From: Pedobacter quisquiliarum
Lineage (GTDB): Bacteria > Bacteroidota > Bacteroidia > Sphingobacteriales > Sphingobacteriaceae
Assembly: GCF_014642175.1 (NCBI RefSeq)
Contig: NZ_BMIL01000002.1
Location: forward strand, 1-64,000
Direction of reading: 5' to 3'
DNA: 64,000 nucleotides
Below the pieces are notes generated by a model that was given only the letters and a program-made list of their open reading frames with translations, searched no databases and was not told the origin of the DNA. Numbering within the stretch: the first letter of the stretch is position 1; the number at the start of each line of letters is the position of its first letter. Below, piece after piece: positions 8,831 to 18,105 of the stretch. Position numbers and translations under genes: made by a program.

Positions 8831-11119
8831 CTACTCAGACTCCGCCAAATGCGCGGCTAAGCCGATCTTAATCTCACCAAAGCTGTAATCCCGGCCCAAA
8901 TGCTCCCTTATTGGATTAAGCTGCATGGTCTTCAACTCGCGGATGGCATTGATGATTTTACGCAGCTTCCGCTTGTCCATTAGCCCAGTGGCCGGAATCT
9001 CCTGGGTCGCTACAAAATGTGCCAAATGCGCTTCAACCGTGCTCGCAACAAGCTTTCGTTCCTTTGCAATCTCGGCAACCGACAGGCCCTGCTTATGCAG
9101 CTGCAAGGTAAGATCCTTCGTATCCACCTTTGGTGCTTTATCTTTTGGCTCCGCCTTTTTCCTGGTAGACTTGCTTTTGGGCTTCGCTTTAACCTCGTTG
9201 AAGTCGAGCGTATTGTTCGGCATGTTAAACACCTTCTGCAGCTGAAAAGCACGGTCCGCCTCATTCAAAAGCTTGCTCACATCATCTTTGGTAAACTCCT
9301 GCTGCTGCATGGTAGCTTTTAGTAAAGCCGTAGCCTTGCGGATGGACTTAAACTTTTCATAAAACAAAGCTTCCATTTCGAGCAGTTCCGTCAAAAACGC
9401 AACCACCTGTTTATCCTGCTTCACCAGTTCCATGCGGTCAAAGATGTTCTTCGACATTTGCTGCAGCTGAGGGTTGAAGTAGTTTTCTGCGGCAATCGCA
9501 CGTTCCAGCAGCAACGCCATCCCGTCATCCGTACGGTCCTGATACAAACGCAGAATCTGCGACATAAACTTGCTGGCATGCTGCTTCAGGGCGGTAAGCT
9601 CTTTCAACAGCGCCTGTGCCCATTTATGATGCTTCTGCTTGGCGGATTTACTCATGTCCTTCGTGTACGAATGCACGTGCTCATACACATAGTTGTCCAG
9701 CGGCGAAAGATCAAAACACTTCAGCAGGTAATTCCGCAGGAAATGTTCGCTTTCCGCCTTCACCTGCTCGCCCAAAGCCTCTACCTGTTGTTTCCTGCGT
9801 GAAAACAAGTCAACATTAGGGTCCTGACGGATACCCGAACCCGCAAGCAGGGAAGTCAAAATCAAACCATCAAGCGATCGTAACCTGGACAGCGCCACAT
9901 AGATCTGGCCTGGCGCGAAAGCCCCACCGATATCAATAATCGCCTTATCAAAGGTTAAACCCTGACTCTTATGTATCGTAATCGCCCAGGCTAACTTAAT
10001 CGGGTACTGGGTAAACTTTCCGATAACCTCTTCCTTGATTTCGTTAGTCACTTTGTCTGTAGTGTACCGGATGTTCTTCCAGGTATACTTCTCCAGCACG
10101 ATCGTTTCATTTACGCCTTCCGTTTGCACCGTAATGGAGTCTTTCTGCAAGGCCGTAACCGTGGCAATTTTACCATTGAAATACCGCTTTTCAGGGGTTG
10201 GATCATTTTTAATGAACATCACCTGGGCACCGACTTTAAGCTCCAGTACATGTTCTGCCGGGTAAGAAGATTCGGTAAATTCATCTTCCACTTCCGACCG
10301 GTAAAACCAGCTTTGGGCCTTTAAAGCTTCCAGGCTGCTCCTGTTCATCAGGTCTGCCTTCTGATTGTGGGTGGTCAGCGTGATGTATTTATCATTTAGA
10401 TCAGGCACAAAGTTCTCCCGGTAATAGGACTTCAACAGTGCCATATCCTTTTCAGTGACTGCATTATTCCGCAGGTTATTCAACAAGCTGATGAACACTT
10501 CATCTGCCTGGCGGTAGATCTTCTCCAGCTCAATGTAAACCGGCGGATTTTGCTGCAGCGCCAGCGCATCAAAGAAAAAAGCGCTCTTATAAAACTCTCC
10601 CAGCAGGTTCCATTCCGTAGATTTCACCACGGGTGGAAGCTGGTGCAGGTCGCCAATAAAAAGCACTTGTACCCCACCAAAACTCTCATTGCTTTTCCGC
10701 ACATAGCGGAGCACCATCTCAATGGCATCCAGCAAGTCTGCCCGCAGCATACTCACCTCATCAATGATCAAAAGCTCCAGATCAAGAAAGATCTTCCGCT
10801 TGGTGGCATTCATCTGCAGGTGCCGCGTGATGGTTTTAGGGGTGTTGTATTGTTGATTATAGTGACTGTCCCCCGTAGCGGGTTGTTTAGGCAGGTAAGT
10901 CCCGAAGGGCAGTTGGAATAGCGAGTGAATCGTTACCCCCGCAGCATTAATGGCCGCAATACCCGTAGGCGCCACAATAACCGCTTTTTTATGCGTTACC
11001 TGAATTAAGTTCCGGAGGAAAGTAGTCTTACCCGTTCCCGCCTTTCCTGTTAGAAAAATATGCCTTGAGGTGTAGTTGATAAATTTGGCAGCCAGTTCAG
11101 CAGGATTCGAATCAGTCAT
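8831..11119 (-). CDS. Pif1/RecD-like helicase with C-terminal helix-turn-helix
   Basis: A 762-residue superfamily 1 helicase, probably acting in DNA repair or replication-fork processing. The Walker A motif is GKAGTGKT at residues 25-32, and Walker B is LIIDEVSML around residue 115. A C-terminal helicase segment has ITIHKSQGLTFDKAIID and VALSRLRSLDGLIL. A charged linker (KPKSKSTRKKAEPKDK) leads to a small HTH_40-type domain (LSVAEIAKERKLVASTVEAH) as found in RQC/HRDC-like tails. A TTG at 11125 adds two codons, but the ATG at 11119 is preferred. It convergently abuts dapF and may be cotranscribed with the DUF4153 gene upstream (88-base gap). Confidence 0.88.
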   Translation of the reverse strand: MTDSNPAELAAKFINYTSRHIFLTGKAGTGKTTFLRNLIQVTHKKAVIVAPTGIAAINAAGVTIHSLFQLPFGTYLPKQPATGDSHYNQQYNTPKTITRHLQMNATKRKIFLDLELLIIDEVSMLRADLLDAIEMVLRYVRKSNESFGGVQVLFIGDLHQLPPVVKSTEWNLLGEFYKSAFFFDALALQQNPPVYIELEKIYRQADEVFISLLNNLRNNAVTEKDMALLKSYYRENFVPDLNDKYITLTTHNQKADLMNRSSLEALKAQSWFYRSEVEDEFTESSYPAEHVLELKVGAQVMFIKNDPTPEKRYFNGKIATVTALQKDSITVQTEGVNETIVLEKYTWKNIRYTTDKVTNEIKEEVIGKFTQYPIKLAWAITIHKSQGLTFDKAIIDIGGAFAPGQIYVALSRLRSLDGLILTSLLAGSGIRQDPNVDLFSRRKQQVEALGEQVKAESEHFLRNYLLKCFDLSPLDNYVYEHVHSYTKDMSKSAKQKHHKWAQALLKELTALKQHASKFMSQILRLYQDRTDDGMALLLERAIAAENYFNPQLQQMSKNIFDRMELVKQDKQVVAFLTELLEMEALFYEKFKSIRKATALLKATMQQQEFTKDDVSKLLNEADRAFQLQKVFNMPNNTLDFNEVKAKPKSKSTRKKAEPKDKAPKVDTKDLTLQLHKQGLSVAEIAKERKLVASTVEAHLAHFVATQEIPATGLMDKRKLRKIINAIRELKTMQLNPIREHLGRDYSFGEIKIGLAAHLAESE

Positions 11120-11207
11120 GCACAAATTTACAAAACTAAATCGTCAACCTGCCGGAATTAAGAAAACGTAAATCAATATTAACCTTTACAGCAGCCTTAC
11201 TTCTGAA

Positions 11208-12995
11208 TTATTTAGTGGTTTTCGAACGCAGCAAAAAGCAACCATCAAAGCGCCTGGTAGAAGGCTCATTACCATCATTTACAAAAACATAAGTCAAGCG
11301 GAACACACCGGCCACCTTACTGGTTTCCAAAGCAATATCCTTAACATTTCCTGGCAGTTTATAGACTACTTCACTATCCTCAAGCAATTTTAACTTACCT
11401 GCTTTAAAGTCCGCTGTCACCGTACTAAGGCTTGAAGCAACATCAATAAGCTTAACCTCATCATCAATGCTGATCTTAACTTTCGTATCGCCAACACGAA
11501 CAATCTTGATCTGGTGGCCAGCCACTTCAAACTGCTCCTCACCCGTATAATCAGGCAATGGCCGATAGTATTCGAAGCCCTTAACATTAATCGTCTCTCC
11601 GGCTGAGACTGCAACGTCCCGATCCAGGGCTTTTTTATCAACGTACTTAGGCACATTCAATATAACCATCGCAGTATCTACCTGCTGTAAGCGCACAGCA
11701 TATTCATTTTCAACCTTACCAATACGCTGCTCATACCGCTCCTGCAAGGGCTTAAGGTCCCGCTCTGTAAAATCCTGCAAGGCCAAAATCCCATGATACG
11801 TAACCAGATACTTAATGATCTCTGCTTTCTCCTTTTTTGCAAAGTCAGTTTGCTGCTTCATCATTCGCTCTAGTCGCTTTGTTTGGGAGTATTTTGATAC
11901 TGAAAAGGCGCTTTGGGGCCCATAGACTGCGAGCAGCGCCAGGATACACAAGCTTATCGGTATCAACCGGATGTTCTGCTTTTTACTAAAAAGGCTATAT
12001 ACCGTGATTATCGTTAGCCATAGTGCAAGTAAGATCAGGACATACCTGGCTTCCGTGATACCGTAAATTGAAACACGCCTCCAAACGGCCAGCAACAGCA
12101 AAGCCACCAATGGCACCATCATCACATAAAAAAAGCGCGAGAAGATGCTCATCCAGCCATTCCCTTCACGGTTCCGGATTGGATAGACGAGCAGCAGCGA
12201 CAATATCCCGGCCACGGCATAACCCAGAATCAGCATCGAGACATAGCCTTTCGGCAGCTGCCAGGCAATGAGAATCTTTGCCTCATAAACCAGCAGAATA
12301 AGCAGATAAACACTTAGCAAAGGTATCAGCACATACTGTGTGAAGATTTTCAGCCATTTAGGATATTCCTGAGGCACTTCATCAAGTTCCTTGAAGTCTT
12401 TCGGTATTCCGGATAAAAAGAAAATGGTCATGAACCCAACCATCGTTACGGAAACAATGTAACCATAAACATGGCCGGATGATTTTAAATCAAACAGGGC
12501 GTCTGTAGATGCAAAAGCGATATATAATCCAATCGTCAGCACGAAAGAAAAAATGCCGGCAGTGACAATCTGCAGGAACAAACGCTCATTATAAACCCAA
12601 AAGCCGGTTACGGTTCCCCGTCCGATGAATGGGGCGAAGGACACCAGTAAATGGAAAGCAAATCCCAGCAGGAGAATCCGAAACAGGTCGGCTTCATACA
12701 GATTAGGATCTAGCACCGCATACAACAATCCGCAAAAAACCAAGACTATGATCCGCAGTCCCCATTTCTTTGCCTCGGACCATAAATGGGTTTCCGCAAA
12801 AAGATCCGCAGTAAGCAACAGCGTCAACGAGAAGTTGCAACATGCCAGGAGTTTATCGAGGTAAGTCAGCGAGGGGTTTTCAATCTTCAGAATACAGACC
12901 GCTACCGCAATCAACGTAACCAGAACCTGTAATGGAAAGCGGCGGAATACCGCCATCGTTTCTGCCCAGAGGGAAAGCAGCGAAGGTAATTTCAT
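11208..12995 (-). CDS. DUF4153-type polytopic membrane protein
   Basis: A 595-residue protein with about eleven or twelve hydrophobic helices over the first 350 residues, then a soluble C-terminal part of about 230 residues. The latter includes a coiled stretch (KRLERMMKQQTDFAKKEKAE) and beta-rich sequence. The membrane half matches what I know of DUF4153, a family without assigned function. The ATG at 12995 (MKLPSLLSLW) is preferred over a TTG at 13010. It follows the response-regulator gene by 35 bases on the same strand, so it is probably cotranscribed with the two-component pair. It may be a target or accessory of that signalling system; this is inference. Confidence 0.75.
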   Translation of the reverse strand: MKLPSLLSLWAETMAVFRRFPLQVLVTLIAVAVCILKIENPSLTYLDKLLACCNFSLTLLLTADLFAETHLWSEAKKWGLRIIVLVFCGLLYAVLDPNLYEADLFRILLLGFAFHLLVSFAPFIGRGTVTGFWVYNERLFLQIVTAGIFSFVLTIGLYIAFASTDALFDLKSSGHVYGYIVSVTMVGFMTIFFLSGIPKDFKELDEVPQEYPKWLKIFTQYVLIPLLSVYLLILLVYEAKILIAWQLPKGYVSMLILGYAVAGILSLLLVYPIRNREGNGWMSIFSRFFYVMMVPLVALLLLAVWRRVSIYGITEARYVLILLALWLTIITVYSLFSKKQNIRLIPISLCILALLAVYGPQSAFSVSKYSQTKRLERMMKQQTDFAKKEKAEIIKYLVTYHGILALQDFTERDLKPLQERYEQRIGKVENEYAVRLQQVDTAMVILNVPKYVDKKALDRDVAVSAGETINVKGFEYYRPLPDYTGEEQFEVAGHQIKIVRVGDTKVKISIDDEVKLIDVASSLSTVTADFKAGKLKLLEDSEVVYKLPGNVKDIALETSKVAGVFRLTYVFVNDGNEPSTRRFDGCFLLRSKTTK

Positions 12996-13030
12996 GCTAA
13001 AGATTTGCAATAAATGTACTTCTTCGCCTG

Positions 13031-13726
13031 TTAATTAACCAATAATTTATAACCCTTACCGTGAACATTCAATATTTCTACATTCGGATCTTCCTTCAAA
13101 TACTTACGTAGTTTACTTAAAAACACGTCCATACTCCGACCGTTGAAGTAATTGTCATCATGCCAGATGCTTAAAAGCGCTTCTTCGCGGGTCAATACCG
13201 AGTTCTTATTCAAACACAGCAACTGCAACAATGCCGCTTCCTTGGTCGACAGTTTCTGCTGCTGACCGTTGAAATAAATCATTTGTGTGGTAAAGTCGAA
13301 GGTGTACTTACCAATTTCAAACTGGGTCTGCAATGGGCCGCGCTGTTCCGGCTCTTTTGCAGCAACCCTTTTCAGCAATGCATTTATCCGCAGCAACAAC
13401 TCTTCAATCCGGAAAGGTTTGGTAATGTAATCATCGCCGCCCAGGTTGTAGGCCGATGCTTTATCCTCCATCATGGCCTTTGCAGTGGCAAAAATGATCG
13501 GCACATGCTCATCTATCGCCCGAATCTCCTTGCCCAATGTAAAACCATCCTTTTTAGGCATCATCACATCCAGGATGCACAGGTCGAACTTATGTTTGTT
13601 AAACGCCCTAAGTCCTTCATCACCATCCGTGGTCAGTACCACATCAAATTTACCCTTCAGCTGCAGGTATTCCTGCAGTAAAATACCAAGGTTCGGATCG
13701 TCTTCTACTAATAAGATTTTTTTCAT
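13031..13726 (-). CDS. OmpR-family response regulator
   Basis: A 231-residue two-domain response regulator. The receiver domain has the acidic pair at residues 9-10, the phospho-acceptor Asp53 (LCILDVMMPKKDG) and the conserved Lys in the ITKPF segment near residue 103. The C-terminal winged helix is of the OmpR type (EALLSIWHDDNYFNGRSMDV, then VEILNVHGKGYKL at the end). It lies 79 bases downstream of a histidine kinase and just ahead of the DUF4153 gene, and is the cognate partner of that kinase. In Bacteroides this arrangement resembles RprX/RprY, but the specific name is not proven here. Confidence 0.94.
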   Translation of the reverse strand: MKKILLVEDDPNLGILLQEYLQLKGKFDVVLTTDGDEGLRAFNKHKFDLCILDVMMPKKDGFTLGKEIRAIDEHVPIIFATAKAMMEDKASAYNLGGDDYITKPFRIEELLLRINALLKRVAAKEPEQRGPLQTQFEIGKYTFDFTTQMIYFNGQQQKLSTKEAALLQLLCLNKNSVLTREEALLSIWHDDNYFNGRSMDVFLSKLRKYLKEDPNVEILNVHGKGYKLLVN

Positions 13727-13805
13727 CGGACAGTTTATATTGGAGTGATATCGCTCAAAGCGATCTGCTAAATTAACAAATACGCAAGCTTGTGCTGGTT
13801 TTCCG

Positions 13806-15632
13806 TTATTTGATCAGCGGCAAAGTAATGATAAACACCGTGCCCTTGTCTTTCTCGCTCTGTACTTTAATTGTACCACTCAGTTGTTTCACAATATCTT
13901 GAACGTAGTTCAGGCCAAGACCAAAGCCTTTTACATCATGCAAATTCCCTGTCGGCACGCGGTAAAACTGATCGAAGATCCGCTTGGAATGTTCTTTCGT
14001 AATCCCGATGCCCTGGTCAGCCACCTCTATAATCAGGTTCCTTTCCGTATTGCGTGTGCTACAGGTAATCTGTGGCGCATCGGCGCTGTACTTAATCGCA
14101 TTGTCGATCAGGTTGTACAGCACGTTCGACAAATGCAGTTCATCGCCAATGATGGTCGATTGCGCTGCATCCAGGTTCAGCGTTAAGGTTGCGCCATGTT
14201 TCTGAAGTTGCAGGTGCATACTTTCGGTAACCGCTACAATGAGTTCGTTCATGTCTACTGCATCTCTTTGCAGCTGCAGCTCGTTTTTCTCCAGCCTGGC
14301 GATGCTTAGCACCCGTTCAATATGATTGCCCAGGCGAACGTTTTCATCGTAGATGATGCCGGCAAGTCTGTTAATGCGATTCGTATCTTCCACCACTTCC
14401 GGATCTTTCAAGGCCTCACTGGCAATCATGATGGTCGCTACCGGCGTTTTAAACTCGTGCGTCATGTTGTTAATGAAATCGTTCTTCATTTCAGAGACCT
14501 TCTTTTGCCGCAGTATGGTATATAAGGTGTAGGAGAAAATAAACAACAGTACCAGCAGCAGGATGCCTGAAGAGGCCATCGTCACGCGCATGGTATTAAA
14601 TATGGCGACATTCTTATCCGGGAAGCTGAGGTATAACATGCCCGGGTCGCGGATGATGTCGTTGAATAAAGTTGTCTTAAATGTATTCGCCGGCACCACC
14701 TCATCAATTGGGTTGGAGGCTTTACTATAAAGCACAGAGTCACGCTTCGCCAGCTTTACCCAAAAATCATAATCCAGCGTAATGTTTTTGTTGAGCAGTT
14801 CCTTAAGGATTAAGGTATCCAGCACATCCTTGGAGATCCGCTGTGTCAGCGGTTCGTTCACATTGTGCATTTCCTTGGCCGCCTCTTCCACCACATCTAC
14901 ATCATCCGTATTGTAGAGCCAGGAGGTGTCAGATTCTAATTGCTTTAAACTTTCCTGATAACGTCTTTCCGCTATCGCTTCCTCACTTCTGAACTTTGCT
15001 GCTAGGCCTGCGTCAACACTTGGCAGGGAGATCTTGTATGGTCGCCCATCCACTTTACTGTATGCAAGGTAGCGGATACTATCTGGCAACTTACTCAGCC
15101 CCATGGTAAAGGTTTTTGCCGTCTCCTGTTTAAAGGTGTTCCGCATTTTACCGTTAATCATGTTGAAGTTCTCATCCAGACCAATACTGACGTCGAAGTT
15201 CAGCGGTGTTTTCTCCTGATCGCCGAGGGCGACGAATTCAGCTTCAGAGACGATGGTCGGATAAAGGAATTCTGCACGGATCACACTATCCTGAAAGTTC
15301 AGGTCGGCAAGTACCCGCTTCTGCTGATTGAACCGGCGCTCGCGCTCGTCTTTCAGCTGCTGTTCTTTAAGTTCAGCAATGGCTTTAATCTGGTTGGCGC
15401 GGTCCGTGCGGCGTTTGCTGCGCCATTCTACATCTTTCTTGTTGTAGTGCTTGTAAGCATAACGGCGTTGCACTTTGCTCACCACCTGACTAAGGGCCTG
15501 GTTTACATTCTGCTCAAACAGTTGAGAATTGAGACTATACGCCTGCTTGATGTAATACAATTGCATTACAACAACCCCCAGCAAGGCTACTGTCATCAGT
15601 CCGGTGATAAACCAAAAATTCCTTTTCTTCAT
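13806..15632 (-). CDS. membrane sensor histidine kinase
   Basis: A 608-residue kinase. One membrane helix is near residues 7-27 and a second at about 350-375. Between them lies a periplasmic sensor region of over 300 residues rich in charged coiled sequence (KELEQQLKDERERR-like stretch near residue 90). The HisKA box NMTHEFKTPV carries the phospho-acceptor His at about 392. The ATPase domain has NLIDNAIKYS, ADQGIGI and GFGLGLNYV. It is the first gene of the kinase-regulator-DUF4153 set. The signal is unknown; the sensor region is not one I recognise. Confidence 0.93.
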   Translation of the reverse strand: MKKRNFWFITGLMTVALLGVVVMQLYYIKQAYSLNSQLFEQNVNQALSQVVSKVQRRYAYKHYNKKDVEWRSKRRTDRANQIKAIAELKEQQLKDERERRFNQQKRVLADLNFQDSVIRAEFLYPTIVSEAEFVALGDQEKTPLNFDVSIGLDENFNMINGKMRNTFKQETAKTFTMGLSKLPDSIRYLAYSKVDGRPYKISLPSVDAGLAAKFRSEEAIAERRYQESLKQLESDTSWLYNTDDVDVVEEAAKEMHNVNEPLTQRISKDVLDTLILKELLNKNITLDYDFWVKLAKRDSVLYSKASNPIDEVVPANTFKTTLFNDIIRDPGMLYLSFPDKNVAIFNTMRVTMASSGILLLVLLFIFSYTLYTILRQKKVSEMKNDFINNMTHEFKTPVATIMIASEALKDPEVVEDTNRINRLAGIIYDENVRLGNHIERVLSIARLEKNELQLQRDAVDMNELIVAVTESMHLQLQKHGATLTLNLDAAQSTIIGDELHLSNVLYNLIDNAIKYSADAPQITCSTRNTERNLIIEVADQGIGITKEHSKRIFDQFYRVPTGNLHDVKGFGLGLNYVQDIVKQLSGTIKVQSEKDKGTVFIITLPLIK

Positions 15633-15700
15633 TATGCTCAGGTAAAATTAAGGAAGCCACAACGGAATGCATTTAATTTAACATTTTTTAACGCATAAAA

Positions 15701-15723
15701 AAAGCCGGGACCCGCCCGGCTTT
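15701..15723 (-). terminator. intrinsic terminator after the DUF3127 gene
   Basis: AAAGCCGGG pairs perfectly with CCCGGCTTT around a five-base loop. On the minus strand the hairpin runs into seven U, 30 bases after the DUF3127 stop. It separates this gene from the kinase gene. Confidence 0.9.
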
Positions 15724-15752
15724 CGCACTAAAATTGTTTCCTTAAAAAGGTC

Positions 15753-16121
15753 TTAGAAAGGCAAATCATCGTCGTCGCCTGGCTTGCTGCTCAGGTCAAT
15801 CGGCGGTGCATAGTCAGGTGTAGCACCTGCGCCTGCATTATTGCTAATTGTATTGATTCTCCAAACGATCATACTGTTAAAGTAAGATGTCTTTCCTGTC
15901 TTATCTGTCCAGGCACGTCCGCGCAGGTTGAAAGATACTTCAACTTCATCTCCAACTTTTAAGCCGTCAAACAAAGAGGTTTTATCCTGCATGGCTTCAA
16001 ATCTTAAATATTCCGGATAGGTCGGATTTTCTGCATACTCTACAATCAGGTCACGTTTTTTAAACGTTTCACTGATTTGCTGTACCGCTCCGATCTCGTG
16101 CACTCTTCCTTTAATTTCCAT
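15753..16121 (-). CDS. DUF3127 protein with SSB-like acidic C-terminal tip
   Basis: A 122-residue protein that I recognise as DUF3127. The first 95 residues are beta-rich with a pattern (MEIKGRVHEI, LKVGDEVEVSFNLRGRAW, YFNSMIVWRI) that fits an OB-like fold. A low-complexity Ala/Gly/Pro linker follows, and the protein ends in GDDDDLPF. That ending closely resembles the acidic tip of bacterial SSB proteins, which recruits repair and replication partners. I infer a single-stranded-DNA-related role. The gene is alone on the minus strand with its own terminator, divergent from the methyltransferase. Function is not proven. Confidence 0.85.
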   Translation of the reverse strand: MEIKGRVHEIGAVQQISETFKKRDLIVEYAENPTYPEYLRFEAMQDKTSLFDGLKVGDEVEVSFNLRGRAWTDKTGKTSYFNSMIVWRINTISNNAGAGATPDYAPPIDLSSKPGDDDDLPF

Positions 16122-16192
16122 AACAAATACGCTTTTATTCTTCTTGCAAGTTCAAATGTCTATAATTTTATTGATAACTTCGCGCAATAATT

Positions 16193-17383
16193 ATGCAAGT
16201 TTTCCACACCAAAAGTAAGGTTATCATAACCTGTAACAAGCGGCTTTCGAGCTACCTTGCCGATGAGGTTTCCGCATTGGGTTTCACCATTATCCGGTCT
16301 TTCCCAACAGGCGTAGAGCTCAACATCACCCTCACCGAGTGTATAAAGCTCAATTTAAACCTTCGCTGCGCCAGTCAGATCCTGTATCACCTGAGAAGTT
16401 TCAAGATCAACAGCCCGGAAGAACTTTATCGTGAAGTGGTGGATATGCCATGGGAAGAGCTTATCGATTTCTCCGGCTATTTCTCGGTTACTTCAAATGT
16501 GGATAACGAAACCATCACCACCCCACTGTTTACCAACCTGAAAGTTAAAGACGCTATTGTCGATCGCATCAAGGAGAAAAAGGGTATTCGCCCGAATTCC
16601 GGTGCCGACGCCAATAAGACCGTCATACACCTTTACTGGAAAGATGAAAATGCAGACATCTTCATCGACACTTCCGGAGAAACGCTAGCTAAACACGGCT
16701 ACCGTAAAATCCCTGGAAAAGCGCCAATGCTGGAAGCGCTTGCTGCCGGTGTAGTCATGAGCACCAAATGGGACCAGAAATCGCCCTTCATCAATCCGAT
16801 GTGTGGTTCCGGAACCTTAGCCATCGAAGCTGCATTACTTGCAACCAACCGTCGCCCGGGCTTGTACCGCATGAACTACGGTTTCATGCACATCATGGGT
16901 TACGACGAACAGGAATTTTTCGCGGAACGCCGGATTCTTAAAGATCAGGTCATCAAAAACCTGGACCTGAAGATTGTCGCTTCCGATATCTCTGAAGATG
17001 CCGTGGAAGTTACACGCAGAAATGCGAAGACCGCTGGTGTAGATACCCTGATCACTTTTGAAGTTTGCGATTTCGCAGATACGCCTGTTCCGCAGGAAGA
17101 AAATGGCGTTGTGGTATTCAACCCGGAATATGGCGAGCGATTGGGCGTGCATTCGCAACTGGAGCTCACCTACAAACGTATTGGTGATTTCATGAAGAAA
17201 GAATGTAAAGGTTATACCGGTTACATCTTTACTGGAAACCCTGACTTAGCCAAAAAGATCGGCCTAAAGGCGGCTCGCAAACTTGAATTCTATAATGGAA
17301 AGCTAGATTGCCGCATGCTGGAGTATGAATTGTACAGCGGTAGCCGCAGACCAGAAGGCGAACGTCCGGTAAAGGATCTTTAA
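16193..17383 (+). CDS. THUMP-domain class I SAM-dependent RNA methyltransferase
   Basis: A 396-residue enzyme of the RlmL/YcbY-like (N2-guanine) rRNA methyltransferase group. The N-terminal region of about 160 residues is THUMP-like and is expected to bind RNA. The methyltransferase domain follows, with the SAM motif NPMCGSGTLAIEAALLATNR near residue 203 and the catalytic-site motif NPEYGERLG near residue 310. The usual form of that motif is NPPYGERL; a Glu replaces the second Pro here. It is the first gene of a plus-strand pair with the HD hydrolase, 15 bases downstream. Target base and RNA are not determinable from sequence. Confidence 0.9.
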   Translation: MQVFHTKSKVIITCNKRLSSYLADEVSALGFTIIRSFPTGVELNITLTECIKLNLNLRCASQILYHLRSFKINSPEELYREVVDMPWEELIDFSGYFSVTSNVDNETITTPLFTNLKVKDAIVDRIKEKKGIRPNSGADANKTVIHLYWKDENADIFIDTSGETLAKHGYRKIPGKAPMLEALAAGVVMSTKWDQKSPFINPMCGSGTLAIEAALLATNRRPGLYRMNYGFMHIMGYDEQEFFAERRILKDQVIKNLDLKIVASDISEDAVEVTRRNAKTAGVDTLITFEVCDFADTPVPQEENGVVVFNPEYGERLGVHSQLELTYKRIGDFMKKECKGYTGYIFTGNPDLAKKIGLKAARKLEFYNGKLDCRMLEYELYSGSRRPEGERPVKDL

Positions 17384-17398
17384 ACCGAAGCCAATCGC

Positions 17399-18052
17399 AT
17401 GCAAGAACAAGAAATCATTCAGCAGACCATCGCTTTTGTAAAACAGACTTTAGCAGGCGCAGAAGCCGGGCACGACTGGTTTCATATCGAGCGCGTCTAT
17501 AAAACTGCTTTAACCATAAATGCATCTGAAAAGGCCGACAACCTGATTGTATCGCTTGCGGCCTTGTTGCACGACATTGCCGACAGCAAGTTCAACAATG
17601 GCGACGAAACCATCGGGCCGCGCATTGCAGGCGAATTCATGCAAAGCCTGAACCTTGCGCCCGAGATCATTGAACATGTACAGCAAATCATCCTGAACAT
17701 GAGCTACAAGGCCAGTTTAGGTACGGTGACCTTCCACTCCCACGAGCTGGAGGTGGTGCAGGATGCCGACCGCCTGGATGCCATTGGCGCCATAGGCATT
17801 GCCCGTGCTTTCACCTACGGTGGATTCAAAAACCGGGTGCTCTATGATCCAGCCATCCCATTCGTGGAAAACATGAGCAAGGAAGCTTACAAAAACACCA
17901 CGGCGCCTACCATAAACCACTTCTACGAGAAACTGCTGCTATTAAAAGACCTGATGAAGACCGCAGCAGGTAAGGCAATGGCACAACAAAGACACGATTT
18001 CATGCTTAACTATCTGGACCAATTCTACAAAGAGTGGGACGGAAAATCATAA
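17399..18052 (+). CDS. HD-domain phosphohydrolase
   Basis: A 217-residue HD-superfamily hydrolase, probably a metal-dependent phosphohydrolase acting on nucleotides. The metal-binding pattern is H at residues 22-26 (GHDWFHIERV), the HD pair in LLHDIADSKF near residue 58, and a later Asp in VVQDADRLDAIGAIGIARAF. This layout matches the small YedJ/YpgQ-like group. It starts 15 bases after the methyltransferase and is probably cotranscribed with it. The substrate is unknown. Confidence 0.9.
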   Translation: MQEQEIIQQTIAFVKQTLAGAEAGHDWFHIERVYKTALTINASEKADNLIVSLAALLHDIADSKFNNGDETIGPRIAGEFMQSLNLAPEIIEHVQQIILNMSYKASLGTVTFHSHELEVVQDADRLDAIGAIGIARAFTYGGFKNRVLYDPAIPFVENMSKEAYKNTTAPTINHFYEKLLLLKDLMKTAAGKAMAQQRHDFMLNYLDQFYKEWDGKS

Positions 18053-18079
18053 CACACTAATATTCTTAGCTTTTATTGC

Positions 18080-18087
18080 TATCTTTG
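18080..18087 (+). promoter_or_regulatory. -7 promoter box of the radical SAM gene
   Basis: TATCTTTG matches TANNTTTG and lies 19 bases before the ATG, in the 53-base gap after the HD gene. No clear -33 TTTG is seen. Confidence 0.45.
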
Positions 18088-18105
18088 TTAGCAAATAGTT
18101 AAGCT

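Noticed and set aside
11095..11125. GATTCGAATC, like the T-arm of a tRNA
   Set aside because: It lies inside the start of the helicase coding region and no acceptor stem or anticodon arm can be built around it.
15681..15695. TTAACA-TTTT-TTAACG as a third Pho box
   Set aside because: The period is 10, not 11, the orientation relative to the kinase gene does not fit, and no TANNTTTG box lies at the right distance.
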